Part shown: positions 34,926 to 43,658 of the stretch, in pieces
Layout: each line of letters opens with the position of its first letter
How positions within the stretch are numbered: position 1 is the first letter of the stretch
From: Bacteroidales bacterium UBA5536
Lineage (GTDB): Bacteria; Bacteroidota; Bacteroidia; Bacteroidales; F082
Length of the DNA stretch: 56,671 bases
Reading direction: 5' to 3'
Assembly (NCBI GenBank): GCA_002426795.1
Contig: DINQ01000016.1
Span: 378,275 to 434,945, forward strand
Translations under genes and position numbers: made by a program
The notes under the pieces: generated by a model
What the model was told of the DNA's origin: nothing
Seen by the model: only the letters and a program-made list of their open reading frames with translations
Database searches by the model: none

Positions 34926-35555
34926 ATGAAATTAGGTTTTATAGGTATTGGCAAAGTGGGATTTTCTATTGCCAACCGGTTGCAAAAACTAGGGCACGAA
35001 ATTATTGTTGGCAACAACAATAGCAGTTCAGAAAGTTTGAAAAAAGCTTTAAACCAAAATCCATTATTTACCCATGCCCAGGTGCAGGATATGGTGATGC
35101 AATGTGATTTGGCTTTCTTAGCTACACCATTTGGGGCAAATCAAAGTGTTTTGCAAGGCATTTCTTTCAAAGGGAAAACGCTTGTTGATTGCACGAATCC
35201 TGTAGGAGCGGGAATATCACACGGACTGAAAAGCGATAAATCTGGCGCTGAAGCTGTTCAGGAATGGGCCCCGGATGCCAATGTTGTCAAGGCTTTTAGT
35301 ATCTATGGTTACGAAAACTTCATCGATAATGCTTTCCCGCAATACCATGTAAAACCAGTCATGCTGATTGCAGGTAATGATGCAAAAGCAAAAAATGAAG
35401 TGTCATTTTTACTGAATGAGTTGGGTTTCGCGGGCAAAGATACGGGGCCATTGAGCCAATCTCTGCATTTGGAGCACATGACTTTACTTTGGGTAAAAAT
35501 GGTTCGCATGAACGGACATACTCCTCATTTTGTCTGGGCTTGCCTTGAGAAATAA
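34926..35555 (+). CDS. F420/NADP oxidoreductase-like Rossmann protein
   Basis: 209 residues from the ATG at 34926, 8 bp after the TMEM175 stop; an upstream in-frame ATG at 34824 lies inside that gene and is unlikely. N-terminal 'MKLGFIGIGKVGFSIANRLQKLGHEI' is a dinucleotide-binding GxGxxG motif. Then 'CDLAFLATPFGAN' and 'DCTNPVG'. It fits the NADPH-dependent F420 reductase (NpdG/F420-type) domain family (PF03807), used in many bacteria without F420, where the natural partner is unknown. 'AGNDAKAKNEV' (about 153-163) continues the family pattern. Confidence 0.85.
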   Translation: MKLGFIGIGKVGFSIANRLQKLGHEIIVGNNNSSSESLKKALNQNPLFTHAQVQDMVMQCDLAFLATPFGANQSVLQGISFKGKTLVDCTNPVGAGISHGLKSDKSGAEAVQEWAPDANVVKAFSIYGYENFIDNAFPQYHVKPVMLIAGNDAKAKNEVSFLLNELGFAGKDTGPLSQSLHLEHMTLLWVKMVRMNGHTPHFVWACLEK

Positions 35556-35657
35556 GATGAACTCTTTATAAGATAATTTTCATAACCATTGTGAATGGAA
35601 ATTATTGAATTTCTGAAGGCCTTCGGGATTGACCAATGAAATCAAAATTATATACAC

Positions 35658-36500
35658 ATGAAAACATTCGTTTTAACTGGAGCAACTTCAGGTATTGGTT
35701 TAGAAACAGCGCGGGAATTACTCAAACTGGGTCATCAGGTCATTTCCCCTGCCCGGAGCATGGAAAAAGCGAAAAAAGTGAGGGAAGAAGTATGCGCTCA
35801 TACTGGAAATCGTGAATGGATTTTTTATGAAGCTGATTTTACCGATTTTAAGAGTGTGATGCGATTTGCAGCGGACATTTTTGAAAAATACACCTCAATT
35901 GATGTTTTGATCAATAACGCAGGAACCTGGGAGGTTGAATTTATTGAAACTTTGAATGGTATTGAAACCAATCTGCAAGTGAATCATTTAAGTCCCATGC
36001 TGTTAACATTGGAGATGATGCCACTTTTGTTAAAATCAAAAGAGGCCAGGATTATCAATACCTCATCAGGAGCACATCGAAGAAACATTCTTAACCTGCA
36101 TGACCTGGAATTCCGGAATAGCCCATACAATGGAATTGCTTCTTATTCACAATCGAAATTGCTAAACCTTCTTTTTAGCCTTGCACTTTCAGGTCGTTTA
36201 AAGGGAACCCATATCACGGTAAACACTGTACATCCTGGCTATGTGCAAACGGCTTTATTCAATAAAATGGGACAGCGTGACTGGAGGGGCGTCGCTGATG
36301 CTTCTCAAGGTGCCCGAAGTGTATTGTACGCTGCGCTAAGCCCTGATCTGAAAGGCGTTTCGGAAAAGTATATTTATCACGAACAGGACGATCCAAATAT
36401 CTCGCCCCTGGCCAAAGAGGTAGCTTTGGCAGAATCTGTTTGGGATTTAAGCAATGGTTTTCTTGCCGGTTTTGTCAAGCCTTTCAGTTTAAGCCAATAA
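35658..36500 (+). CDS. Short-chain dehydrogenase/reductase, retinol-dehydrogenase-like
   Basis: 280 residues. Classical SDR: cofactor motif TGATSGIG (7-14), 'NNAG' (about 92-95), catalytic Ser in 'INTSSGAH' (about 135-142), and the catalytic Y-x-x-x-K in 'YSQSK' (about 163-167). 'NTVHPGYVQTALF' follows. The arrangement resembles RDH/WWOX-type long SDRs, so the substrate is probably a hydrophobic alcohol or aldehyde. It lies 102 bp after the previous gene and ends the operon; the last genes converge on katG. Confidence 0.92.
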   Translation: MKTFVLTGATSGIGLETARELLKLGHQVISPARSMEKAKKVREEVCAHTGNREWIFYEADFTDFKSVMRFAADIFEKYTSIDVLINNAGTWEVEFIETLNGIETNLQVNHLSPMLLTLEMMPLLLKSKEARIINTSSGAHRRNILNLHDLEFRNSPYNGIASYSQSKLLNLLFSLALSGRLKGTHITVNTVHPGYVQTALFNKMGQRDWRGVADASQGARSVLYAALSPDLKGVSEKYIYHEQDDPNISPLAKEVALAESVWDLSNGFLAGFVKPFSLSQ

Positions 36501-36563
36501 AATCAGCGCCGACAATAGGATGTGACCTTTTGCCGGTGCTGCGTATCATTTTCCATCCTATAC

Positions 36564-38774
36564 CTATCCGGCCAGTTCGAATCGGTCGAGCATCATCACT
36601 TTGTTCCAGGCTGCCACAAAATCGTGTACAAATTTTTGCTGCGCATCAGCGCTGGCATAAACTTCAGCAAGGGCTCTCAATTCTGAGTTGGAACCAAAGA
36701 CCAGATCGACACGACTAGCCGTCCATTTTACCTTGCCATTTTTGCGATCTACACCAATAAAATGTTCTTTGGTGTCGTCGGTGGCTTTCCACTCGGTTTG
36801 CATATCAAGCAGGTTGACAAAGAAATCGTTGGTGAGCAAGCCGGCACGTTGGGTAAACACCCCTTCTTTTGAGTGGTCGTAATTGGCATCCAGGACGCGT
36901 AATCCGCCAACCAGAACGGTCATTTCAGGTGCTGTCAGCCTGAGCAGTTGTGCCTTGTCGACCAGCAACTCTTCAGTCGAAATAGTGAATTTGGTTTTCA
37001 GGTAGTTTCTGAATCCGTCAGCAATGGGTTCAAGAACAGCAAACGACTCAACATCAGTTTGTTCTTGCGAAGCGTCCATCCGACCGGGTGTAAAAGGCAC
37101 CTTGATGTCGAAACCGGCATCTTTGGCAGCCTTCTCCACAGCTGCACAGCCACCCAGTACGATCAGGTCGGCCAGTGAGATTTTTTTGCCATCTTTTTGT
37201 GCTGTATTGAATTCTTTTTGAATGGATTCGAGTTTGGGAAGCACCTTGGCCAGCTGAGCCGGATTGTTGGCTTCCCAGTCTTTTTGCGGGGCCAGACGGA
37301 TGCGAGCGCCATTGGCACCTCCACGTTTGTCGGAACCACGGAAGCTGGATGCTGATGCCCAGGCTGTTGAAACCAGCTCAGAAACCGTCAAGCCTGATGC
37401 TATAACTTTGGCCTTGAGGCCGACTACATCTTTCTCGTCAACCAATGCATGGTTCACAGCCGGAATGGGGTCTTGCCAGATCAGTTCCTCCCTCGGTACT
37501 TCTGGACCTAAATAACGTGAAATGGGTCCCATATCGCGGTGGGTCAGCTTGAACCATGCGCGGGCAAAGGCATCGGCAAACTGCTCGGGATGCTCATAGA
37601 AACGACGCGAAATCTTTTCATAAGCCGGATCGAAGCGCAACGAAAGGTCGGTTGTCAGCATGGTTGGCAGGTGCTTTTTCGACGGGTCGTGTGCGTCAGG
37701 AATACTGGCGTCGGCGTTTTTAGCCACCCATTGGTGGGCTCCGGCCGGGCTCTTGGTGAGTTCCCAGTCATATTTAAACAGGTTTTCGAAGAAGAAGTTG
37801 CTCCATTGGGCAGGAGTCTGCGTCCAGGTAACTTCCAAACCGCTGCTGATGGTATCGCCACCCTTGCCGGATTTATATGAGCTGTGCCAGCCCAATCCCT
37901 GTGCTTCGATGGGTGCACCCTCTGGTTCTGGTCCAACATGCGCTACGTCTCCGGCTCCGTGGGTTTTACCAAAGGTGTGTCCGCCAGCAATCAGGGCAAC
38001 GGTTTCTTCATCGTTCATGGCCATGCGTGCAAAGGTTTCGCGGATGTCTTTGGCAGCAGAGAGCGGATCATGGTTTCCGTTGGGACCTTCAGGATTCACA
38101 TATATCAACCCCATCTGAACAGCCGCCAGTGGATTGTCGAGGTCGCGATCGCCCTGATAACGATCTTTGTCGGCAAGCCATTCTTTTTCCGAGCCCCAGT
38201 ATACATCTTCTTCGGGTTCCCAGACGTCGGCACGGCCACCGGCAAACCCAAAAGTTTTAAAGCCCATCGATTCAAGGGCTACGTTTCCGGCCAGAATCAT
38301 GAGGTCGGCCCATGAAATCTTTTTGCCATATTTCTGTTTAATGGGCCACAGCAGCCTGCGGGCCTTGTCGAGGTTCACGTTATCGGGCCAGCTGTTGAGC
38401 GGGGCAAAACGCTGCTGTCCTGTTCCTGCACCTCCACGGCCATCACCGGTGCGATAGGTGCCTGCACTGTGCCAGGCCATGCGAATGAAAAAGGGTCCGT
38501 AATGACCAAAATCAGCTGGCCACCAATCCTGCGAATCGGTCATCAGCCTGGTGAGGTCTGCTTTCAGGGCTTTCAAATCGAGGCTTTTAAATTCTTTAGC
38601 GTAGTCGAACGACTCGCCCATCGGATTGGTTAGCGATGAATGTTGACGCAGAATGTTCAGTTTGAGCTGATTGGGCCACCAATCACGGTTTTTGGTACCG
38701 CTGGTGCCAACATGTTGTTTACTCGTGGCGCCTGTAACGGGGCATTTGCCTCCAGATGTTCCATGATTTTCCAT
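36564..38774 (-). CDS. katG: Catalase-peroxidase
   Basis: 736 residues, the family's normal length. Heme distal side Arg98, Trp101 and His102 in 'IRMAWHSAGTYR'; Tyr225 in 'IYVNPEG' and Met251 in 'ARMAMND' complete the Trp-Tyr-Met crosslink that gives catalase activity; proximal His266 in 'AGGHTFGKTHGAG'. The second, non-catalytic domain follows from about residue 430. Detoxifies hydrogen peroxide in the cytoplasm. It starts 18 bp after the perR stop, so the two form one operon under the perR promoter and PerR box. Confidence 0.98.
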   Translation of the reverse strand: MENHGTSGGKCPVTGATSKQHVGTSGTKNRDWWPNQLKLNILRQHSSLTNPMGESFDYAKEFKSLDLKALKADLTRLMTDSQDWWPADFGHYGPFFIRMAWHSAGTYRTGDGRGGAGTGQQRFAPLNSWPDNVNLDKARRLLWPIKQKYGKKISWADLMILAGNVALESMGFKTFGFAGGRADVWEPEEDVYWGSEKEWLADKDRYQGDRDLDNPLAAVQMGLIYVNPEGPNGNHDPLSAAKDIRETFARMAMNDEETVALIAGGHTFGKTHGAGDVAHVGPEPEGAPIEAQGLGWHSSYKSGKGGDTISSGLEVTWTQTPAQWSNFFFENLFKYDWELTKSPAGAHQWVAKNADASIPDAHDPSKKHLPTMLTTDLSLRFDPAYEKISRRFYEHPEQFADAFARAWFKLTHRDMGPISRYLGPEVPREELIWQDPIPAVNHALVDEKDVVGLKAKVIASGLTVSELVSTAWASASSFRGSDKRGGANGARIRLAPQKDWEANNPAQLAKVLPKLESIQKEFNTAQKDGKKISLADLIVLGGCAAVEKAAKDAGFDIKVPFTPGRMDASQEQTDVESFAVLEPIADGFRNYLKTKFTISTEELLVDKAQLLRLTAPEMTVLVGGLRVLDANYDHSKEGVFTQRAGLLTNDFFVNLLDMQTEWKATDDTKEHFIGVDRKNGKVKWTASRVDLVFGSNSELRALAEVYASADAQQKFVHDFVAAWNKVMMLDRFELAG

Positions 38775-38792
38775 AATGATTTTGTTGGGGTT

Positions 38793-39221
38793 TTAAGAGT
38801 TATCTGTTGATTTAAATTTTCCGATAATATGCAGGTTTACATCTTCGATCTCAAACCCTGGTATGCTTTTCTGCGCGAAATATGCAGTCAGCAAATTATT
38901 GAGATCTTCATCGATGTAGTCTTCAATCCTTTCTGAATCAGAGCTGTAGATATGATGATGTTTTTCGACGATGGCATCGTAACGCATGATGTCCTGCGAT
39001 GTCTTTACTTTTTTGATCAGTTGGTTTTGCACGAGCGCATCCAATACCTTGTAAACAGTAGCTGTTGCAATGTTAGGGTGATTAACCCGGATATATTCGA
39101 TGATGTTATCGACCGTAGGGTGATTGTGGAGTTGCATGACTGCTTCCAGAACAGCAATACGCTGGGGCGTAACCTTGAGCCCTTTTTCGGTGAGTTTGCT
39201 GCTGAGTTTTTCTACGTTCAT
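38793..39221 (-). CDS. perR: Fur-family regulator, PerR-like, cysteine-free
   Basis: 142 residues. Fur-type winged helix ('LTEKGLKVTPQRIAVLEAV', about 10-28; 'NIATATVYKVLDAL', 50-63). Regulatory metal ligands: His34, Asp82, His88, His90 and Asp101, a set with two Asp as in B. subtilis PerR rather than Fur. The structural CxxC Zn site is absent: the usual Cys positions read Tyr-Ser-Ser-Asp-Ser, and the protein has no Cys at all. It precedes katG in one operon and has a perfect operator upstream, which supports peroxide sensing by His oxidation. A Fur-like iron role cannot be excluded. Confidence 0.88.
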   Translation of the reverse strand: MNVEKLSSKLTEKGLKVTPQRIAVLEAVMQLHNHPTVDNIIEYIRVNHPNIATATVYKVLDALVQNQLIKKVKTSQDIMRYDAIVEKHHHIYSSDSERIEDYIDEDLNNLLTAYFAQKSIPGFEIEDVNLHIIGKFKSTDNS

Positions 39222-39236
39222 GTTGAATGAATTTTA

Positions 39237-39255
39237 AATGAGAATGATTCTCATT
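39237..39255. promoter_or_regulatory. PerR/Fur box upstream of perR-katG
   Basis: AATGAGAATGATTCTCATT is a perfect 9-1-9 palindrome containing the 7-1-7 core TGAGAATnATTCTCA, close to Fur (TGATAATnATTATCA) and PerR (TTATAATnATTATAA) consensus. It lies 15 bp upstream of the perR ATG and about 10 bp downstream of the -7 element, where binding would block the start of transcription. Confidence 0.85.
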
Positions 39256-39265
39256 AAATAATAAA

Positions 39266-39296
39266 CAAATATAGATGGGTTAAGTTCATCCGTCAA
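39266..39296 (-). promoter_or_regulatory. perR-katG promoter, consensus match
   Basis: On the minus strand TTG (complement of 39294-39296), 20 bp, then TATATTTG (complement of 39266-39273): an exact TTG-N20-TAnnTTTG promoter. Transcription would start near 39259, just before the palindromic operator. Confidence 0.8.
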
Positions 39297-39375
39297 GTTG
39301 AAAAAGCTTAATAATTGTGAAAATGAATTGTATACGCCAATTTTATTGCCGTTTTTAAGCTTGTGAGGGTGTAAC

Positions 39376-39402
39376 AAAAATACAGGTAAGTCAATTTACC
39401 TG
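39376..39402 (-). terminator. Probable terminator of the LytTR operon
   Basis: CAGGTAA (39383-39389) pairs with TTACCTG (39396-39402), loop of six. On the minus strand the stem is followed by TATTTTTGTT (39373-39382 complement). On the plus strand CTTTTTC follows, so it can work both ways. It lies about 240 bp past the response-regulator stop. Confidence 0.55.
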
Positions 39403-39644
39403 CTTTTTCAGTTGTCTACTTAGTGACTATATCCTGGAATTTAAAAGAAACAAACACCAAGGTAAAGAATGGTGCGTTCGGGATAAAATAAATTTCTTCA
39501 AATGGTAGTATGTCGTTTTGATGCTATGTTTTGGTAGCAAATTGAGTTTAATTCCACTCGGTGTCGAAGAGGTTTTGTATATGTAGTCTTACATCAAAAT
39601 ACTGCCATTTGAAGTAAGTTAACTTAACAGTTTGATTCTGACAA

Positions 39645-40400
39645 TCAGCCGCCTAGCCATTTCTTGAAGTTGGCCGAGCGGTCGATGCTAACCACGGTGT
39701 CGCAGTTGGCCTCCACGGCGGGGATCAGATCAAGCTTCACGCGCGAGCGGGAGTAGGCAGTCATGTTGGCAATGGCGTCCATGTTGACGATGAGCTGCCT
39801 GTTGATGCGGAAAAACTGTGCAGGTTCCAACAGTTCGCACAGACGGTCTAAAGTAAGATCGACCGAATAGCTGTTGCCTTCGAAAGTTTTCAGGTAGACC
39901 CCTTTTTCAAGCACATAAAAGTGGGCGATATCGTCGGTTTCGATCTTTTTGATCTTCTCGCCAATCTGTATCAGGAAGCGTTTTTTGTAGTTGGGAGCCT
40001 TGCCTTGTATGTTGGCCAGTAAAGTATCGAAATCAATGCTGAAAGCCGATTTGAGCTGCTGGTATTTTTGCAGACTCTCGCTCAGAGCCTGTTTGCGGAT
40101 GGGTTTGAGCAGGTAGGCTATGCTGTTCAGCTTAAAGGCTTTGATGGCATACTGGTCGTAGGCTGTGGTAAAGATAATCGGTGTATTCACAACCACTTGA
40201 TCAAAAATACTAAAGCTCAATCCATCAGAGAGTTGAATGTCCAGAAAGATCAGTTCAGCGCTGTTGTTCATCAACCAGTTCACCGCTGTTTTCACACTGC
40301 CGAGTTTGGCCAGTACTTCAAGCTGTCCGTCCACCTCGTGCAGCATCTGCTCGAGTTTTTCGGCGGCAATCTGTTCGTCTTCAATAATCAATACTTTCAT
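39645..40400 (-). CDS. LytTR-family response regulator
   Basis: 251 residues. Receiver domain (1-~120): acidic Glu7/Asp8, phospho-Asp in 'LIFLDIQLSDG' (about 49-59), Thr in 'IIFTTAYDQYAIKAF' and Lys in 'YLLKPI' (about 96-101). LytTR DNA-binding domain (about 140-250): 'FLIQIGEKIKKIETDDIAHFYVLEKGVYLKT' and 'FFRINRQLIVNMDAI'. Overlaps the histidine kinase gene by 20 bp, so they are a two-component pair. Regulon unknown; the operon's first two genes are candidates. Confidence 0.95.
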   Translation of the reverse strand: MKVLIIEDEQIAAEKLEQMLHEVDGQLEVLAKLGSVKTAVNWLMNNSAELIFLDIQLSDGLSFSIFDQVVVNTPIIFTTAYDQYAIKAFKLNSIAYLLKPIRKQALSESLQKYQQLKSAFSIDFDTLLANIQGKAPNYKKRFLIQIGEKIKKIETDDIAHFYVLEKGVYLKTFEGNSYSVDLTLDRLCELLEPAQFFRINRQLIVNMDAIANMTAYSRSRVKLDLIPAVEANCDTVVSIDRSANFKKWLGG

Positions 40401-41532
40401 ACGAATCGGGGTTTATCAGGGGCAATCGGGCAATATAATGCGTGGCGTCAACATAAAATGAAGGCTTCTGACGGCAGATCATACCGTAGCGTTTGCTCAG
40501 GTTTTTAAGCCCGACTTTGGTCGATCTGCCTGACGAAATCCTGGGTTGCAGGTTGTTTTTCACAACAAGCTCATTTTCTTCGCTATATATTTCGAGCTGA
40601 AGTGGCTTGCTCTCGTTGATGATATTGTGTTTGATGGCGTTTTCGAGCACCAGTTGCAGCGACAAGGGTGGCAACACGAATTTAAGTAATTCAGCACTGA
40701 TATTCAGGGTGTACGAAAGAGAATCCCCATACCTGATCTGCTGCAGGAACAAATAGGAACGCATGAATTCAATTTCCTGCTCCAGGCTAGCAACCGGTTG
40801 TTCAATGCTCTCGAGAACATATCTGTAGATTTGCGAAAACTCGTCAATAAACTGTTGTGCCCGCGCAGTATCTTTCTCGAGCAAACCAGACAACACATTG
40901 AGGCTGTTGAACATGAAATGTGGGTTGATCTGACTTTTGAGGAGTTCAAACCTCATTTGCGTCAACTCATGTTGCAGGTTTTCGGCAAACTGCCGTGCCT
41001 GTCTGCTCTCGTCGAAATACAGCCATGCTTCAAAAACTATCATCAATAACAGATTCACAACGCTGTAAATCAACGCATTGTTGATGAGCACATTGCTGAG
41101 CTCTTCGGTATAGGGGCTGATGGCATGGGCCGCAAGTGTAATCGTGGTCGAAATAGCAGCTGCAAGCACCACGGTATACACAAAGGCAATCAACATGCGC
41201 GAAACGGGCTTTGCCGGCCAGGAAAAACGTTTGTTCAGCATGCGAATCATAAACAAATCGGGATAGGCCAGCAGAAATCCTGAGAGGGTACTCATCAAGG
41301 TACCGCGCAGGAGCCTGAATGCAAAATGACTGCCGTTTTCGAGCACATAATAGCCGCTATAGTGGTTGTAACTAATTACAGCGAACTGCACAAAAACCGC
41401 AAGCCCAATCACCAGGCGCAACAGGCGTCCGAAGGGAAAAAACGCATGTATCTTTTCGATGGGCATTTGCCTCCGTTTGTTCCGAACAAACTTAGTGAAT
41501 AATCGGGTATCTGCATTATTTTTCGCGATCAC
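40381..41532 (-). CDS. LytS-type sensor histidine kinase
   Basis: 383 residues. Four membrane helices in the N-terminal 175 residues (about 36-57, 70-90, 112-137, 150-170), no obvious periplasmic domain, so the signal is likely sensed within the membrane. His205 in 'LKSQINPHFMFNSLNVL' is the phospho-acceptor of the His_kinase family PF06580; the ATP-binding part follows (N-box 'LVLENAIKHN'). An internal Met23 (41466) is an alternative start. Paired with the downstream LytTR regulator and separated by 33 bp from the peptidase gene upstream. Confidence 0.93.
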   Translation of the reverse strand: MIAKNNADTRLFTKFVRNKRRQMPIEKIHAFFPFGRLLRLVIGLAVFVQFAVISYNHYSGYYVLENGSHFAFRLLRGTLMSTLSGFLLAYPDLFMIRMLNKRFSWPAKPVSRMLIAFVYTVVLAAAISTTITLAAHAISPYTEELSNVLINNALIYSVVNLLLMIVFEAWLYFDESRQARQFAENLQHELTQMRFELLKSQINPHFMFNSLNVLSGLLEKDTARAQQFIDEFSQIYRYVLESIEQPVASLEQEIEFMRSYLFLQQIRYGDSLSYTLNISAELLKFVLPPLSLQLVLENAIKHNIINESKPLQLEIYSEENELVVKNNLQPRISSGRSTKVGLKNLSKRYGMICRQKPSFYVDATHYIARLPLINPDSYESIDY

Positions 41533-41565
41533 GGCTTTTCTTTTGGGGGCTTTTGTGTCTATGCT

Positions 41566-42858
41566 TTAACGCAAGGGGTTTTTAGGTTCTTCATTGATCC
41601 ATTGTCTGAAGGCAGCAATCGCCAATTCGGGGCTTTCAAATTGTTGTATAACAAGTTGATCGAGCGACAGCTTGCGGTATGCTTCAAGCAATTGCTCAAA
41701 GCTGACGGTATGTGCCAAAAAGGCCATGAAAACACCCGACACCGGGTAGTTGGACCAATTGGTGAAATACGCGTGGTGTTGATTGGCGATTAATTGTGTT
41801 GTGAGCAATTCGCTATGCTGCCGGGTTTCCTGCAGGTCGTTGTAAAAAGCCTTTTCGCTGAAGTAATAGGTTGTAAACTGCCTGAAGCCTTCGTGCCAGA
41901 AACTGTTTGGGCACTTTCCCAAACCATGATCGATGACCGTGTGTCCGGTCTCATGAAACAGCACATCGGTGTTTAACCCACTGATGTGGTTGGTGTTACC
42001 CATCGATTTTCCGTATACTGTCTGTTGCGATGGCAATCCGAGAAACTGTTGCAGTTCGTCGTGCGCGTTGTAAAAATAACATTGCATCGATGGAATGGCA
42101 GCCGGATCAGCGCCAATCAGGATGCAAAGCGAATCGGTAAAGGAAGTGGCGTGCATGCTGATGTTTTCGATGGCGCTGTTACAACCTAAGGTTTTGGCAA
42201 CAAACAGCTGTATTTTGCCCCTCTTGACGGGCGGACAAAAGTAGTTGTTGCGCAAACTTTCGAGATCATTGATCTTCCAGCTTTGCGACTGCCGATCGAA
42301 ACTGGCCTGAATCTGATAGCTGTAACTTCGCCAAATGCTGAGCTGAAAACTCCCGGCAGGCAGCATGGCGAACGGAAACGCAGCTTTTTTACTGTTGCGG
42401 CAGGTGTAAAACCTTGTTGCCGTCGTGTCAATGTAAAAAAAGGCATCTTCGTCGCTGTCAAATTCAAAGTTGCCAAAGGCAAAGCCAGTGGGTCTTTGCT
42501 GGATGGCATCAGCCAACAGCGATTTGTCGCTGAAGCTTGCATAGGGACCATAAAACTGCAGGTTTTTTGAGCGGTCTGCTTCGCTGAGCAGGTTTTCGGC
42601 TTTGTAGACATATGCCGGTTTTTTTTGGTATTGGTCCCAGAAAACATAGCTTTCTATTAACAAAGTATCCTCCTTGTCAAGGGAATATACCAAGGGGTAA
42701 ACAACCAATACTGTATCTACCTTGTGAAACTGCAGCGCCAGCCGGTAGTTTTCATCCATGGGTTCGAACTGCCATTTTTGTGCGCAAAGGTTATTCCTGA
42801 GCATGAGGGCCGTGCAAAGCAACAGTGCCGTGAACAGGTATTTGTGAAACGATTTCAT
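41566..42858 (-). CDS. Secreted gluzincin-like zinc peptidase (MA-like)
   Basis: 430 residues from the ATG at 42858; an in-frame ATG 48 codons upstream overlaps the previous gene and precedes a clear signal peptide (MKSFHKYLFTALLLCTALML start). The C-terminal third has a zinc motif H-E-T-G-H (His302, Glu303, His306) and, 17 residues on, 'WHEGFRQF' with Glu323, the pattern of gluzincin peptidases with W-x-E-G-F. The N-terminal 250 residues are unlike known peptidase prodomains. Its place between a barrel gene and a LytS/LytTR pair suggests an envelope function, possibly under that regulator. Confidence 0.8.
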   Translation of the reverse strand: MKSFHKYLFTALLLCTALMLRNNLCAQKWQFEPMDENYRLALQFHKVDTVLVVYPLVYSLDKEDTLLIESYVFWDQYQKKPAYVYKAENLLSEADRSKNLQFYGPYASFSDKSLLADAIQQRPTGFAFGNFEFDSDEDAFFYIDTTATRFYTCRNSKKAAFPFAMLPAGSFQLSIWRSYSYQIQASFDRQSQSWKINDLESLRNNYFCPPVKRGKIQLFVAKTLGCNSAIENISMHATSFTDSLCILIGADPAAIPSMQCYFYNAHDELQQFLGLPSQQTVYGKSMGNTNHISGLNTDVLFHETGHTVIDHGLGKCPNSFWHEGFRQFTTYYFSEKAFYNDLQETRQHSELLTTQLIANQHHAYFTNWSNYPVSGVFMAFLAHTVSFEQLLEAYRKLSLDQLVIQQFESPELAIAAFRQWINEEPKNPLR

Positions 42859-42878
42859 TTGCTTTGGTTTTTGTCTTT

Positions 42879-43463
42879 TTAGAACTTCCTGACGAATCCA
42901 ACGCGGATCTGCAGGTAATTCTGTTTGAGTGTTCGTGTTGTGCCTTCGTCGGTCAGATCGCGCTTCAGTGCATTGAACTTGACTCCTGGCATGAGATTCC
43001 ATTTGGCAGAAAGGGGAATAACCAGTCCGCCGGCAAGCTGGAAACCAGGTCCGTGGCCAGTGTCGTGAATGATGTCGCCCTCGTTGTTTTCAATTTCGAG
43101 GTGGTTATAGAGCATGCCCAGCCTGACAAAATAGCCAAATGACTGATTCCGCATCTGCTGGTATTGCAGACCGATGACATAACCCGTTTCCTCGATGCAG
43201 ATGTCGCTGCCGGCAAAGGAATTGTTGGCGCCAAACCTGTTCCAGCCCCAGCCGGCATATAATCCGGTGTGCTGAGCAAAGTGGTAATGCAGGGTGCCCT
43301 CAAATCCAAAACCCGGGTTGAGGCTGGCATCTGCGATTTTGTTGGTGGCGATGGAGAGTCCGGTGTTCAATTCGAATCCGAAGCGTTTTTCAGTTTGTTG
43401 GGTATGGCCTGTTAATTGGAGCACGACCATGAGTGCCATGAGGAAGAATGCTTTTGCTTTCAT
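42879..43463 (-). CDS. Outer-membrane beta-barrel protein (PorT-like)
   Basis: 194 residues from the ATG at 43463; an ATG three codons upstream (43472) is equally possible, while the longer frame to 43571 would precede the signal peptide (MKAKAFFLMALMVVLQLTGHTQ). About eight strands: 'FGFELNTGLSIATNKIA', 'GFGFEGTLHYHFAQHTGLYAGWGWNRF', 'GYVIGLQYQQM', 'GYFVRLGMLYNHLE', ending 'LQIRVGFVRKF'. This resembles the PorT/OmpW-like 'outer membrane beta-barrel' families of Bacteroidota. Heads the unit with the secreted peptidase and the LytS/LytTR pair; gap to the peptidase is 20 bp. Confidence 0.78.
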   Translation of the reverse strand: MKAKAFFLMALMVVLQLTGHTQQTEKRFGFELNTGLSIATNKIADASLNPGFGFEGTLHYHFAQHTGLYAGWGWNRFGANNSFAGSDICIEETGYVIGLQYQQMRNQSFGYFVRLGMLYNHLEIENNEGDIIHDTGHGPGFQLAGGLVIPLSAKWNLMPGVKFNALKRDLTDEGTTRTLKQNYLQIRVGFVRKF

Positions 43464-43495
43464 TGTATTCATTTTTTTTGGTGAATCATTTGAGG

Positions 43496-43503
43496 CAAAA
43501 GTA
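43496..43503 (-). promoter_or_regulatory. -7 element for the barrel/peptidase/LytTR unit
   Basis: On the minus strand TACTTTTG (complement of 43496-43503) matches TAnnTTTG, 32 bp upstream of the barrel ATG. No TTG is found at the normal distance, so it is only half of a promoter. Confidence 0.4.
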
Positions 43504-43658
43504 GCCTGCCAACATACCTTTAAAAAATGAAAGCTGCTGAAGTTGTATTTCAGCATGCTGAGTATGCACATCAGGGGGTCGAAGGTGTATGTGGGAATCT
43601 CGTGAAACTTGGTTTTGTGAAGAAAAAACTGTTGAAATGAGCCTGAAATAACCAGTGA

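Larger units (their letters stand above)
39222..39644. other. Intergenic region between the LytTR operon and perR
   Basis: Holds the perR promoter and operator (39237-39296), a bidirectional terminator-like hairpin (39376-39402) and otherwise AT-rich sequence without a coding frame. An 8-bp inverted repeat AAGCTTAA/TTAAGCTT spans about 39305-39362. Confidence 0.5.

Noticed and set aside
36500..36564. Terminator between the SDR gene and katG
   Set aside because: Only a stem with one mismatch (CAGCGCCG/CGGTGCTG) and no T-run on either strand.
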